The notes: generated from the letters alone by a model not told the origin. A DNA stretch of 64,000 nt from Fremontodendron californicum (GCA_030761205.1 JAULJL010000017.1:7760001-7824000), one strand, 5' to 3'; positions 23,001 through 35,649 are shown, numbered from the stretch's first letter. Numbers and translations: made by a program.

Positions 23001-24484
23001 GCTATCCAAGATGAGATGGAGGCACTGCAAAAGAACAGAACTTGAGATATTGTTCTGCTGCCTAAAGGAAATAAAACCGTAGGATGCAAGTGGGTGTTTT
23101 CCGTTAAGCATAAAGCTGATGGTTCCATTGAACGATACAAAGCAAGGTTGGTAGCCAAAGGATATACCCAGACGTATGGCATCGACTACCAGGAGACTTT
23201 TTCACCGGTAGCGAAACTAAACACAATAAGAGTTTTGTTATCACTTGCGGCAAACTTAGACTTGCCACTACTTTAATATGATGTGAAAAATGCTTTCTTA
23301 CATGGAGATCTTGAGGAAGTAGTGTATATGGATATTCCACCTGGGTTTACTACATCATCAGGGACTGGAGTGGTTTGTAAGCTACAACGGGCATTGTATG
23401 GACTGAAACAATCACCTCGAGCATAGTTCGGAAGATTTAGCTCAGTGATGAGAAAGTATGGCTTTCAACAGAGTAACTCGGATCATACCTTGTTCCTAAA
23501 ACATACAAAAGGAAAGGTAACTGCATTGATAATTTATGTGGATGATATGATTATTACAGGAGATGATAAAGAAGAAATTTCCAAACTTCAAAAGTAGCTA
23601 AGGATTGAGTTTGAGATGAAGAATCTTGGGGGACTTAAATATTTTCTGGGAATTGAAATGGCCACGTCAAGTTAAGGTATATTTCTATCACAAAGAAAAT
23701 ATGTGTTAGATTTATTAACTGAAGTGGGAATGATTGATTGCAAACCAGCTGAGACACCAATTGTTTATAAGCTTGGAGAATATCCGGATCATATACCTAC
23801 TTATAAGGAGATATATCAAAAATTCGTAGGTAAATTGATTTATCTATCACACACTCGACCTGATATTGCTTATGCAGTTAGCGTAGTGAGCCAGTTTATG
23901 CATAATCCTAGTGAAGATCATATGTTGGCAGTAATTCGGATACTATGATATTTGAAATCTGCTCCAGGCAGAGGAATTATGTTCTCTAAGAATAATCATC
24001 TCGATATTAATGGCTATACTAATGCAGATTGGGTAGGAGCTGTATCTGATAGAAAGTCTACTGCTGGATACTTCACCTTTGTTGGGGAAAATTTTGTCAC
24101 ATGGAGAAGTAAGAAACAGAAAATGTACTGGCATTATCCAGTGCTGAAGCGGAGTTTAGAGGAATGGCCAAGGGTTTGTGTGAACTTCTTTGGCTTAAAA
24201 GGTTGTTAACTGAAATTGGATTCTTTCCTAATTCTGAAATGAATCTATTTTGTGATAACAAAGCAGCAAAAGAGATTTCTCACAATCCCGTTCAACATGA
24301 TCTTACCAAGCACATTGAGGCTGATAGACACTTCATTAAGCAGAATCTTGAAGAAAAGGTTATTAAGTTTCCTTTTGTCAGATCAGAAGATCAACTAGCA
24401 TATATGCTTATCAAGGCCGTATCTAGTAAAAGTTTCCAAAGCTCACTAGACAAGTTGGGCATAAAAGACATTTATGCACCAACT
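20041..24484 (+). pseudogene. gag-pol remnant of the second copia element
   Basis: gag opens at ATG 20041 with a stop a few codons on (20066). A recognisable copia gag domain continues to about 20700 with further stops. The protease motif WIVDSGVTDH is near 21100. A gag-pre-integrase zinc region (WHYRLGHPS ... CEICILAKSHR) spans 21500-21630. The integrase core starts at SDVWGPSP and is split by a one-base frameshift near 21785; its second catalytic Asp is Gly (RSGNGGEY, codon 21871-21873), while the Glu in QQNGVAER is kept. Reverse transcriptase (23090-23690) keeps YVDD but has stops near 23275, 23424 and 23597. RNase H (24000-24480) keeps CDNKAA but contains a frameshift near 24150. No functional polyprotein is possible. 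Confidence 0.92.
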
Positions 24485-24494
24485 TGAGGGGGAG
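24484..24494 (+). other. Polypurine tract of the second copia element
   Basis: TTGAGGGGGAG abuts the 3' LTR at 24495, the usual copia plus-strand primer. Confidence 0.8.
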
Positions 24495-24810
24495 TGTTGG
24501 AATATGAAAGCATTCTTTCTTGAATAAACTTGTCAACAAAAGATGCACCTAACAAATCTTCAAGAAGTCAAGACTAACAACTTCAAAAATGACAGCTGCA
24601 TGCATTCAATGATGCTAGTTGCAATGATAGACCAGCTGAAATATTTGAATCTTAGCTTGAATGTTCACAAATTATAAATTTTAGTATTTAAGGAGTGCTA
24701 ATACACAAATGTAAATTAAGTTCTGATTTCTAAATGATAGAAATAGAATTTTGTTATTCTGCTCTTTAATTTATCAATTCTTTATTTTATTCTTTCATTC
24801 AAATTTTAAC

Positions 24811-24811
<1 letters not shown>
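24495..24811 (+). repeat. 3' LTR of the second copia element
   Basis: 317 bp, about 27 differences from the 5' LTR, ends TAACA and runs into the TATAT duplication. Confidence 0.92.
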
Positions 24812-24846
<35 letters not shown>

Positions 24847-24894
24847 CTATTCATTTAAAAAAAATCTTAAACATAATTTTTTACGGTAAAAGAA

Positions 24895-24948
<54 letters not shown>
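24812..24948. repeat. AT microsatellite
   Basis: Two (TA)n blocks, about 24812-24847 and 24898-24948, separated by about 50 bases. The copia element inserted at the edge of this tract. Confidence 0.85.
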
Positions 24949-24950
<2 letters not shown>

Positions 24951-25279
24951 TCGTGTCAAAATATGTAGACCCCTCCTTCACGGATGGTTGATTAACTTTT
25001 TTGGAAAATGATATAAAAGGATGAAAAAAGCAAAGTTGGTTATACCTTTATCAACAAAAAAAAAGGAAAATTAGTTGTCAAGAGGTAGAAATATTACTCC
25101 TAATTATCGGTTCATTTATTTCACGAAAAATAATTTTTGAAAATAATTTTTATATTTATTTTATGAAAAATAACTTGATACAAATAAATAATTTCGTCTC
25201 AACAGAAAATTATTTTTTTCGAAAAATATTTTATAATTTTTAAAAGCGTAAAATAATTTTCAAAATTTGAAAAAGCAAA

Positions 25280-25545
25280 AATAATTGATCCTTTAAATAT
25301 AGGGATTGATCATTTCTTATATAAAAGCGAAATAAAATATAAAAGGATCGACCCCTACGTATAAGAATCGATTCCCTAAAAATAAAAACTAGATCATAAC
25401 AAAAAGGATCGATCCCATATATAAGTTAAAGTAAAATATAAAAGGATCGATCCTCTACGTATAAGGATCGATCTCCTAAGAATAGAAGTTAAAACTAAAT
25501 AAAAAAAGAATCGATCCCTTAGGCGTAGGGATCTGTCTTTTTTAT
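25280..25545. repeat. Dispersed repeats of the palindrome GGATCGATCC
   Basis: Five or six imperfect units containing AGGATCGATCC or AGAATCGATTCC recur with AAAATATAAAAGGATCGA and CCTACGTATAAGGATCGAT phrases at roughly 30-70 bp spacing. Some units are in inverted sense because the core is self-complementary. No ORF; function unknown. Confidence 0.7.
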
Positions 25546-26474
25546 ATCAATGCAATTTTTTTGAAAAAATAATCACCCAAAAATATTTTACTCACGATTA
25601 TCCAAACAAAAAAAAAAATCAATCTTTCATTGTTTAAAATTCATTTTTCGCGAAATAAACCGACTCTAACTAATCTTTAAACATCATACGAATGTGAGAA
25701 TCATATATATATATATATATATCAATGATGATTTATGTTATATTAACTTGTGAAATTTTGATGGACTGATAAAATTAACATTAAAAAGTAAAATCCATAT
25801 ATCCATAAATTCTATCATTAGGAAGAAAATTAATACTATAACAGTAATCGTTGAAACTTATATGTTTGTACATGGAGTTTAATTTTCAATTTGGCGAGTA
25901 GTAAATTTTTTATAATAATTTACTTTTTTCTATTAAACACTTATTTAAAAGAAAATTATAGAAACTCAAATTAAAAGTTTGAATTTCTCTTTTCAATTTT
26001 GGCATCATTTAACTATAATTTCACATACTTCACCATTAAATCCCTATATATAATTCAAAGATTTAACAAAAAATTTAAAAAGGTTAAAATATTAAAAAGT
26101 CCCTTAATTGTTCTATTTTTAAAGTAAATCCTTAAACTTTTATTGTACTCAAATAAATTATTATCTTTTAATTTGTATCCAAATAAATTCTTATTTCAAA
26201 CGAAAGACTAATTTATTTTAAGGACTATTTGAATATAAATTAAAAGTTAAGACCTTATTAGATACAAATTAAAGTTTAAGGATTTAAAAGATTAGGTACT
26301 TATTTCATTTGGGTAAAATAAAAAGTACAAAAAGTATGATAAAGTTTTTTTTTTTATTTTTTTGGTTATTTTAGCCCCAAAAAAATCAAATTTTATTGCC
26401 TAAATCTCTTATTTGATTTGCTCAATTAGTAATAACATTGACTTAATAATAATAATAATATATATATACATAAA
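25546..26474. other. AT-rich intergenic, no gene seen
   Basis: Only AT-rich DNA and short TA runs (25700-25722, 26450-26470). I see no coding or RNA gene. Confidence 0.5.
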
Positions 26475-26854
26475 GGAGAGATCCACTTACACTAATATAA
26501 AACTAAATTAGTTTTACACATTTTCGTAACTTTTTATACGATTTATATTTTAACAAACCGACTGTTGAATTTAACAGTATAATTGTACTCATCGTGCATG
26601 TAAAGTTTCGAATCGAGTCGATATCTTTATTATATCGATTGAGAATACTGTGTTTTTCAATATATATTTAACGATTGAAAGTTTTTACATCGAACAAATA
26701 GTTAGATATTTTTAATTTACTCGAAACTCGACGTGCATGATCTACGTGAATAGAACATAAAATACGACGGCCGGATTAAATAAATATAAATCATATAAAA
26801 AATTATGGAAATGTGTAAAATTAATTTAATTTTACACTGTAAATGAATCCCTCC
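26475..26854. mobile_element. MITE with ~75 bp terminal inverted repeats
   Basis: The left arm GGAGAGATCCACTTACACTA... is matched over about 75 bases by the inverse of the right arm (...TACACTGTAAATGAATCCCTCC). Further inverted phrases lie inside (CGTGCATGTAAAGTTTCGAA against CTCGAAACTCGACGTGCATG). It sits within TA microsatellite DNA, so the target duplication cannot be measured and the superfamily is uncertain. Confidence 0.75.
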
Positions 26855-26855
26855 T

Positions 26856-29800
26856 CATATATATATATATATATATATAATAGTAATTAATTACTTTCCC
26901 CTTGACATTGACTCCCACCGAGAAGCAACAAATATTAAACAAACTCAAATTCTAATCAATTTAGTGAAATAATTAACATAATGGAGCATGTGCAACAAGG
27001 AGTTGTTGAATGTGAAGTGTGAACCCTCATTTAAATATTATTATATTTAATATTTTAGATGAAAAAAAATACTCAAATAAAGAAGAATAAGACTAAGAAA
27101 GGTTTGATAGAAAAATGTTTTGGCAAAAAAAATTTTGGGTACAAAGAGATCGCAACTTAGAAATAAGAGAATAGATTATAGATATTAAAATTTGAATTTT
27201 AAATTTGTTAAATATCATCTCTTAAAAATAATTATATGAATTAATTAAATTAAAGTTTGGATTTTTAACCTTCTTTCTTTTTCTCTTGAATAGATTAGAA
27301 TTTATTTAGATGATTTTGGTTACTTTAGATTAGTCATTGGCCAGGTGGAGGCGTGACCTTTCTTCTCCGTTCATTGGATTTTTGTTCATTCTAGAAATCA
27401 AATAATATAATAAAATAATTTAAAAGTACATCTCTTTGTATATTAGAGACAAATTTAGCTTAGTTTATTGCTTAAGTTCATAAACTTGTTAATGATAAAT
27501 GATTAAATGAAAATTAAAATTTCAAAGGCTTTGCTTAGTAGGGTTTAAAGAAAATTGAAAAAATGAAAAATTAGAAAGGAAGAAAATTGAAAAGATGAAA
27601 AATTGGAGAGGAAGAAAAGTGAAAAGATAGAAAACATATTTTTTCTTTTAATTTGTGTGCTTGATAGGAAAGATGAAAAAGTGAAAAAAATATATATAAT
27701 TTTCTTTCCATTTATTACTTGGTAGAATTGAAAAATGAAAAAAAAGAAAATAAAAAGTATATTGTTTTAACATTATACTCATTGTAAGTTAAGATGACTC
27801 ACACTATTCTCATTTTCTTTTTTCTTTTCTTTTTAATTTGGAGTGATTTATTTTTGTTAATAGGTGTAAAAAATAATAATCTCATTTATTTTCTTTCCTA
27901 TCACTTTTTACACTTAAAATTCATTTTTTTCTATTTTTTTTTTATCCTTTCACTTTTTCACATTATGTACAACCTCAGATACGACCGCGTCCATCTACCC
28001 CTGATTCGGTCCTTGTTATAAAGTCAATAGATCTTGGCCATGGGCCTTGGATACTAGCTGTAAGTGTAAGGGGTGGTCAAGGAATAATTCCAAGGTTTTA
28101 GGCAAATGGCGAAAGAGTCTCTAGTCTTTCCCATGTAATTATTTGGTAGGGGACTTCTATATCTACCACAGATTTTATTTGTAGGATATGATATATATCG
28201 TATATGTATTTTTTTTTTATAATCGTATTTAAATTATTATATATTTATATAAATTTTGACACGTTAATAATTCATATTATATAAATTTTGACATATTTGT
28301 ATATTCATATCGTGTTTGTCTTATTTTTCTCAAGTCATATTTTAGTTATTTTTCTCGTGTCATGTTCGTATCATTTAATCGTCTCGTGTCCAATATTGAC
28401 AGGTTTATATTATATATATATATATATATAGGATATGATATGATATGATATATATATATATATATATGTATGAATGAATTTATATTTGAAGCATTATCAA
28501 TGTACACTCCAACAGCGAATCATAAGATGATACTTTATTAACGAGTAAATAAAAAAATTTATTTATATTTATTTTTGAGAACTTATAATTTTTTGTTTAC
28601 TCATTAACAAAATGATATCGTATAATTTATTATTGATATATAAAATTTATACATTAATAATAAATCAAATATAAACTTTTTTATTTATTATCAAATTTAA
28701 TGAAGGCGTTCGGCAACGCGGTTTAGCCTTGGTCTTTTGCTTGACTCACTCTCACCTAACACCTACATACACGCCAAGCCTTTTTGTGTTTCTCCTTCTA
28801 TCATGACCCCAAAAAGTGCTGCTTCTTTCTAGTGTTAGCATTATCTTTAGATAAAGCTCTACTTTTCATATTTTAGAAAGAGCTTTTTTTCGGGGAGGGG
28901 AGGGGGGGAAATAAAATGGACCCTCGTGTATATATATATATATATTTCAATTATTGCTTAGACTTTATCTTGGAAAAGGAAAATTCTGTTTACTTTACAT
29001 AAAGTTTAATGTTTTGATGCATACATTTTAGATCAAATATTTTAAATTAATAACCGAGAATTAGATCTGTTTAAAGAATGAATTATTTGTCTAATTTGAC
29101 AAGTTCGATTCATATTCAATTAGATTTTAATAGAAATTTTTTTAATTCGAATCAATCTGACTTGACTTGAATTATTGTTTTTTAACTCAAAAAATTATTT
29201 TTTATTTAAATTTAGTTATTAGTGATAGGACAAGGTTCCAAGCCTACCTTAGTCCCATATAAGGCGCAAGCTAGAGACATTACTATATGAATGAGACTTC
29301 ATCCTTATCACAACCTAAAATTCTTGAAATGCTCCTCTAATCCCGAGTTTGGTAAATAATATCGTAGGAAATTCAAACTTTCTTCGCCTTTAAGTGATAG
29401 GGCGAAGTCACTCTTGCATTCTCTCTTTTGGGTGGGTCAGTCTCTAATTTTTTTAATATTTTAATATTATTTTAAATAATGATATAAATTTTTGGATCAG
29501 ATCGAATCTAAATAAAAAAATTAAAAAAATTTGAGCTGCGGCCCAACTATGAACAAATCTACCGAGAATCGATTCATACAACCCTCCCTTTTAAGATATG
29601 CTCTTCGATAAATTTGAATTCAAATTACCAAAAAAAAGAAAATCTTAACTATGACCTCTTTTGCTAAAAAGAAAAAAAAAATTAACAATGACTAATGAAG
29701 GAACAAAGGAAAGACTTTTGTCTCTAGTAGTCTAGTGTGTATGATGTCATGGACTCTTAGTAGGCCATATGATGAGAAACGTGTTTTGCATGAATCTGAT

Positions 29801-30342
29801 TAAAATATATTTGTATTCATTGCATTCATTTCACACATTTATTTTTTACTTTAAAATTTTAAATAAAAAGAATTAAAAATTTTATGAATTATAAATTTTA
29901 AAAATTTATATTATGTGAGTGTATGAAATAAATAATTAAATGAGTATATATAAGTTTTTTCCATATGAAATTGAAGAAAAAAATCCCATTGTCGTATTTG
30001 CCACTTCAAAAGGAACATAACAAAAGAAATAGGGTTATATTAGCATTATTTTTTATACAACTTTTGAGCTCAAAATCTATTTTTCACCGCAAACGTAATG
30101 CTAAACAGATAAAAAAATTGGCTTCTGCTGTTGAAACCATGATTTAAAAAGCCAAATCAAAAAGTCAAAAAATATAGCTTTTGGACTTTAAAAGCTGGCT
30201 TTTGGATTAAATGACTTTATTATCCTCACATCTCTACACTTTTATTATTTTAAACATATATTTTTTTGACATTTCAATTTCCTACAACACTTTTTTACAT
30301 CAATGCTAAACACTTAAAAGTTCTTAAACCATAATTTTTATA
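26856..30342. other. Intergenic, diverged repeats, no gene seen
   Basis: TA tract at 26857-26880. Bases 27540-27760 contain GAAAAATTGAAAAGATGAAA-type A/G-rich runs. About 28180-28400 is a copy of the AT-rich repeat also at 4990-5220. About 28481-28680 is a diverged copy of the 385-567 MITE. About 29060-29560 resembles a decayed TTCGAATT-rich MITE interrupted by a segment (29222-29440) containing TTAGTCCCATATAAGGCGC. About 30140-30330 is rich in AAAGCC/GGCTTT inverted words. No protein similarity found. Confidence 0.45.
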
Positions 30343-30347
30343 TTAAT

Positions 30348-33011
30348 TGTAGCAACCGTTTTTAGCCCGGGTCGGATCCGAATCCGACCGGGCCATTTGC
30401 AGCAGGGCCTGCTATTTAGCAGGCCCAATCCGTCTCGCCCAACCAGCAAACCCCCTTCCACACCCCAAACCAGACCCAATCTGCAGGCCCCAATAGAGCC
30501 CAATCCACCTGGCCCAACAGGGCCTGCTACCTAGCAGGCCCATTTCCCTAACCCTGGCCCAAGCCAAACCCTAAACAGTAACCCAAACCCTAGCCACCTC
30601 TACCATCCCCCTAATTGCCCCAGCCAAACACCCTAGTCAGCAAACCCCCTCCTACACGCCAAACCCTAGCCCCTGACAGCCCTCTGACACCACGGCAGCC
30701 ACCCCCAACATGCCACCACTCAACCACCACCACACTCAACCCCACCATAAAAACCCCCAAGATCGGACCCCCTGAGGGGGTTTTCCACCACGACCAAAAC
30801 CCTCTCTCGACCCCCTCCCCCATCAATGAAACCCCAGATAGGTTCGAGCCCCCTACCAAAAAACCATCACCACCGAGACCCCCCTCCATCCGCAACCCTT
30901 GCACAACCCAAAAACACCAACACACACCACCCAATCACAAAAAAAAAAAACCACAAAACAACAAACAAAAAGAAACATAAACAAAAAAAGTCGGTTGGGT
31001 TTCGAAACCCAGATCTAGGGGTTTCGGTTGGGATTCGGGCAAAACGGAGCCCGAATCCGAGAAGAGGAGGTTGAAACCCCCTCGGGTGTGAGATTCGGAG
31101 AGCATCAACTTCAGACGAGCGACGATCGACGGCGATATCGACGGCGATGATCGATCGAATTCTGGAAAAGCTTGTGTTTTCCGGTGAGATTTTAGAGAGA
31201 AGGGAGAGAGAAGATGGAGGAAAAAGAGAGAGAGGGGAGGAAGAGAGAGAAAAAAATTGAAATGAGAAAAAAAATGAGGGTTTTATAGCCCCCTGGAGCG
31301 GGTCGCGCTGACCCGCGGGTCGACCCGAGGTCCTCGCACCCGACCCGCTCCAGGGGAAGAAGAAAAAAAAAGGGAAAAAGGGGAGGATCCAGACCCGCAC
31401 CGAATCGGATCTGACCCGCGCCAAACCAGGCCCTGGGCCCAGCAGCCCAGGCACTGATTTTGGGCTAGGGAGGAAAGAAGAGAAAAGAAAAAAAAAAAAA
31501 GAAAAAAGGGAAGAGAAAAAAATTTTAAAATTAAAATTAAAAAAAATAAAAAATAATAGAAAAAATAAGAAAAATTAAAAATAATAATGATACAAAAAAA
31601 AGGAAAAATTAGAAAAAAAAAAAAACAAAAAGGAAAAAAAAAAGATTCACGATTATCGATTTCGACGTTTTGATTTTTTTGGATTTTCGATATTTTTCAG
31701 GTGGTCGAGAAAGAACAAAGAATTTTACGAAGATCAAGTTCGGTATTCTGATTTTTGGGTTCTCGACATTTTTCAGGTATGATTTTAATTTCCTTTATTA
31801 TTTTTATATTATATTACTATTTTTATTTATTTATTTTTGTCCAGCATTCGACATATTTTTATTATTCTGGTTTGATTTTAAAATTATAAAATAATAATTC
31901 CTCTAATTAATACATGTCTTTTAAATTATTTTCGGTAAATAAAATTCTCTAAAAACAGATTTCTTTCTCAGGATGGTTGGAGCATCAATCGTTCTTTGAA
32001 ATGGTCCGAGTAAGAATAATAATCGAAACATTATCGAAAATATCGGAGTGATTCGAGAATTATTCTTACATAGATAATTTCTTTTATTTCGAAAATAATT
32101 ATTAAAAGCATTTTAATTTACTTTTCAAAAGAAAAAAAAAGGTTTTTAAGAAATGTGATATACCAACGACGAAATTCGAAGGATGTTACAGTAGCAATTC
32201 CTAAGATATCTTGAGGTGAGAGAATTTCGTTAAATATCACCACGAGTGGTGGGAATATTTAGCGATATGCTCAATACAAAAATTCATTTAAAAAATGGAA
32301 ATAATAAATAGTGAATGTTTATGCGCTAGATATTTTGCCATGCTCGTTTTTTTAAATTTTATGATTCATATATTTAATCGTATAATTAGGTATTCAATCA
32401 TAAGTCTTATATGCTAAGTTGTGTGTGTTTTATGTTTAAATATTCGCATCATACGCATTAAAATAAAATGGACGTAAATTGCTAACGACAGAATTCGAAA
32501 GACATCACTGTTGTGATTCTTAAGATATCTTAAGGTGAGAGAATCTGGTTAAATACCACCAAGAGTGTTGGGAATATTTAATGAGTGTTCTCGATAAAGA
32601 TTTGTGTTCGCTTTCATTTCAAAAAAATAAAAACAATTCAAAAATAAAATAAACATGTTTTGAAAAAAATAATAAAAAATAAAAAGAGAATTATTTTTTA
32701 AAATATTGATGTCAAGTCCATTAAATCGAGATTTAAGATAACGCGTGATTAAATGGTACCGTTTTCTAAACGGGCGCTGCGGGGGTGCTAATCCTTCCCC
32801 GCACGTAACCGACTCCCGAACCCAATTTCGTTTTTCTCTCCGGTTCAAAGCACGGACTTCGAAATTGGTTTTACAAAATGTTTTAATTAATTTTAAAACA
32901 CTTTACTAAAACCGATTTTAATAGGTGACCAATCACACATACAAAAAAGATTGGTGGCGATTCCATTTTGTTTTTAAAATCGTCTTAACGGTCGAAAAAC
33001 CGTTATGACAT
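30348..33011 (+). mobile_element. Solo LTR, 2,664 bp, probably Tat/Ogre-like Ty3/gypsy
   Basis: TG...CA ends (TGTAGCAACCG to CGTTATGACA) and a perfect 5 bp duplication TTAAT (30343-30347, 33012-33016) show integrase-type insertion. There is no second LTR, primer site or coding domain, so it is read as a solo LTR left by recombination between two LTRs. The 3' part (GGGTGCTAATCCTTCCCCGC, ACCGACTCCCGAACCC, GATTGGTGGCGATTCC) recalls the end regions of large plant Tat/Ogre-type LTRs, which also gives the orientation; that assignment is from memory. The first 1.1 kb is GC-rich and C-rich on this strand, then A-rich. Open frames there are compositional, not genes. Confidence 0.75.
32160..32595. repeat. 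Imperfect direct repeat inside the solo LTR
   Basis: About 115 bp at 32164-32280 (ACGACGAAATTCGAA ... AAGATATCTTGAGGTGAGAG ... GGGAATATTTAGCGA) recurs at about 32480-32596 (ACGACAGAATTCGAA ... AAGATATCTTAAGGTGAGAG ... GGGAATATTTAATGA), with about 200 bp between the copies. Confidence 0.85.
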
Positions 33012-33016
33012 TAATA

Positions 33017-34428
33017 ATTATATATATTTATAATTAAATCTAAATAAAAAAAAATATTTTTATTAATTAAATAATAATTCTAATCGGGCCAAGCAGGTAA
33101 TCCAGTTCATGGATATATTTATTTGGAATTATTGTAAATTTTCTTATTGGCATTTGGAATTGCTATAATTTTTTATTTTTAAAATTAAAAATGCATGCAC
33201 TTATCATTTTTATCACTCTATAATCAAGGTTAAATTTTGAAATTTTCAAGTTAGAGTTTGAAATTTTTTTTAGAGTTTGTCTTTGATAGTGAAGTTTTTT
33301 TAACTCCACAAGAAGGAATAAAAAACAACTACATGCTCATTTATTTTTATTTTTTTTTAAAATATACTTGAAATATGAATCACCTTACTAATCTTGGTTG
33401 TGAAGTCTTTAGACTCTACTTTCAATATATAAGATAATAATCTTTCATGTTGACAAAAAAAAAAATGAAGATATGGTTACTTCTAATGGACTAAAAGAAG
33501 ACAAGTTCTCTTATGAATCCATATCATTAATGATAAATAATTACCTCCCAAATCCGAACTATGAATTTTATAACATTTAAAAACTTTAAGGAGGCATTAA
33601 TAAACTAAAGGAAGCTAAGCTCAGCAAAGAGTTTAAAATGAATTTCGAGCAACCCCAGTTAGACTTGCATGACGATATTCAAAATGATGTCAGATTTTTT
33701 TGTCGTTGGCCAATAGCCGGCTGCTTTAAACTAATCATTGCAATTTGCAAAGACTCATTTGACACATACTTTTAATTTTTACTAACCATATTCTAATGTG
33801 AAATAGACCAATTGATACATGTTTAGATTAAAACGTAATGCACTGAATTTGGATCAGAAGATAGGACTCCAATTTGTTGTTTAATGTAGGATTGAGATAA
33901 GAATTCGAAAAAATCGAAAATTGATTCGAAATCGTAATGTTTAATTCGATTTTTTTTTATCAATTTAATTTATTTTCAATTTGGATAATAATTAAATTTA
34001 TTTAATTTGGTTTTTGATTCATAAGTTAATAAGCACAATTATTCGAATAGAACCAAATTATATATTTTTAATTATTTTTATAATATAAAAATTAATATTT
34101 TATTTTTATATTAGTGAAAATAATTAAAAAATATTATAAAAAATAAATTTTTAGAATTAAAATTCAATTCCAATCGATTATGTTTCGTTAAAGATATTAT
34201 TCGATTCAATTTTGGTTAAATTTTCAAAAAATCAAAATATTACACATAAATCATAATTTTTATTCAAAACCAAACTAAATCAAACCGTTATCACCTAATT
34301 TGCCTAATTTTTTTTTAATTAAAATAATATCCGACATGTAAATGTGAGCTCTTTAATATATTTCCCAAAAATCTCAAGGTTTGGTTTATCTAAACAACAA
34401 AGATTAAAGCAATATAAATCGCCGGCCT
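33017..34428. other. Intergenic, no gene seen
   Basis: AT-rich DNA. Bases about 33890-34290 hold TTCGATTT/AAATCGAA words on both strands and may be another decayed MITE, but its ends are not definable. Confidence 0.45.
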
Positions 34429-34436
34429 ACCATCCC

Positions 34437-34720
34437 TAGAGCTGCTCATGGGCCGGGCCGCGGTCCGTTTTTTTTATTTTCTCTGTCCAGGCCCGGCCCT
34501 GGGTCGGCCCGGCCCGTTCGTTTAGGCTCGAAACACTGTTCATTGAAATAAAAAAATAATTTTTTATTTTTTTATTTTTTTTAATAATTAAAATAAAATA
34601 AAATAATATTATTATAATAAAAATTACTGTTCCGGACCTGGCCGGCCCGGAACACAAAATATCCTGCTCAGGCCCGACCCAATACGGGCCGGCGGGCTGC
34701 CCGGCCCGTGAGCAGGTCTA
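34437..34720. mobile_element. hAT-like MITE with GC-rich ends
   Basis: Terminal inverted repeat TAGAGCTGCTCA(TGGGCCGGGC) against the inverse of the right end, TAGACCTGCTCA(CGGGCCGGGC). The GC-rich arms enclose an AT-rich middle. The word CCATCCC is present beside both ends, but not in register for a clean 8 bp duplication. Same end type as 17283, 47472 and 50517. Confidence 0.7.
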
Positions 34721-35649
34721 AGTCCATCCCCAATCCCATTGCATTTATTTTTTGAGGCAAATACGCAAGCAGTAGAGATCAAGAGAAGAAATCTCGTTAT
34801 CAGCTGATGTTAATTTCGATGGGAGAAAACTTGAAATGTGTCGTTTTCTGTTTTAGCTAGGGAGCCACACTTACCTTTATCCTATTTATCCTTTAATTTC
34901 ATCACTTTGTTAATTTGAAAGTGACCCTATTTATTGAAAAAATAATGAAAAATTGTTTCTAAACATGATGCTGATGATATTTGAGGGTGTCAGCTTAATC
35001 ATTAAATTATTCATTGATGTGTCAAAGAAAGTGTAAATTATTCTCAAATAAATAAAAATGTAAATATACTTATGAAGTAAGAATTGTTGGATTGTATCCA
35101 ATATGAAATTTTGTTTGTTTTTGGTTTGTCAAAAGATGTCTCAATAGGAGAAGAGTGAGCTTTGTTTTACAAAATCATAATTTAATCTTTGGCTATTAGA
35201 TGTAAAATCGTTTTTCCTCAACACTAGACCTATAAAATCGTATTGGGTCAGGCTTTATCATAGATTTTTGTAATTCGGACCGATTCGGCCCGAATTATTG
35301 TTTATTAATAAAATAAATTTTTTTTAATATTTTTTAAACAGTGAAACATGTCTTCGAGCAGGGTTTGGGTAAGGGGTTTCAAAAAAATTAGGACCGTGTG
35401 GCCCAACCCGACCTAAAAACACCTCTACTCAACAAATCCCTTAGTCAAGGATGTAGACTGTGTTTGCTTAAGGACGGTGTCATTATTGATGCAATAGATC
35501 AAGAAGGTAAAAAAAGAAAAATTAACATATTAAAACTAGTGAATGAATTACCAAAATAAATATATATGACAATTCATTAAATTTGTTCAGAATACTTGGC
35601 ATTTATTAGTCATCAGGTTTAGTAACCAAAACTTTTACATATGTTAAAA
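34721..35649. other. Intergenic, one decayed MITE
   Basis: About 35225-35435 has GC-rich arms (GGGTCAGGC; GGCCCAACCCGACC) around an AT-rich centre and ends near CACCTCTA, like a further decayed TAGAGGTG element. The last ~70 bases are probably the 3' untranslated region of the GT47 gene. Confidence 0.45.

Larger units (their letters stand above)
19446..24811 (+). mobile_element. Ty1/copia LTR retrotransposon, full length but decayed
   Basis: LTRs at 19446-19761 (316 bp) and 24495-24811 (317 bp), TGTTGG...TAACA, with a 5 bp duplication TATAT at 19441-19445 and 24812-24816 (the right copy merges into a TA microsatellite). The LTRs differ at roughly 27 positions (about 8-9%), so the insertion is much older than the element at 7374. 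Domain order gag, protease, integrase, reverse transcriptase, RNase H identifies Ty1/copia. All domains are present, but stops, frameshifts and a lost catalytic residue make it inactive. Confidence 0.94.

Noticed and set aside
29222..29440. TTAGTCCCATATAAGG resembling the upstream element of plant snRNA genes
   Set aside because: The match to the snRNA upstream element is imperfect and no U-snRNA or other RNA sequence follows at the expected distance; probably part of a repeat.
30615..31454. Pro/Thr-rich and hydrophobic open frames in the C-rich part of the solo LTR
   Set aside because: Composition effect of GC-rich LTR DNA; overlapping frames on both strands and no family similarity.
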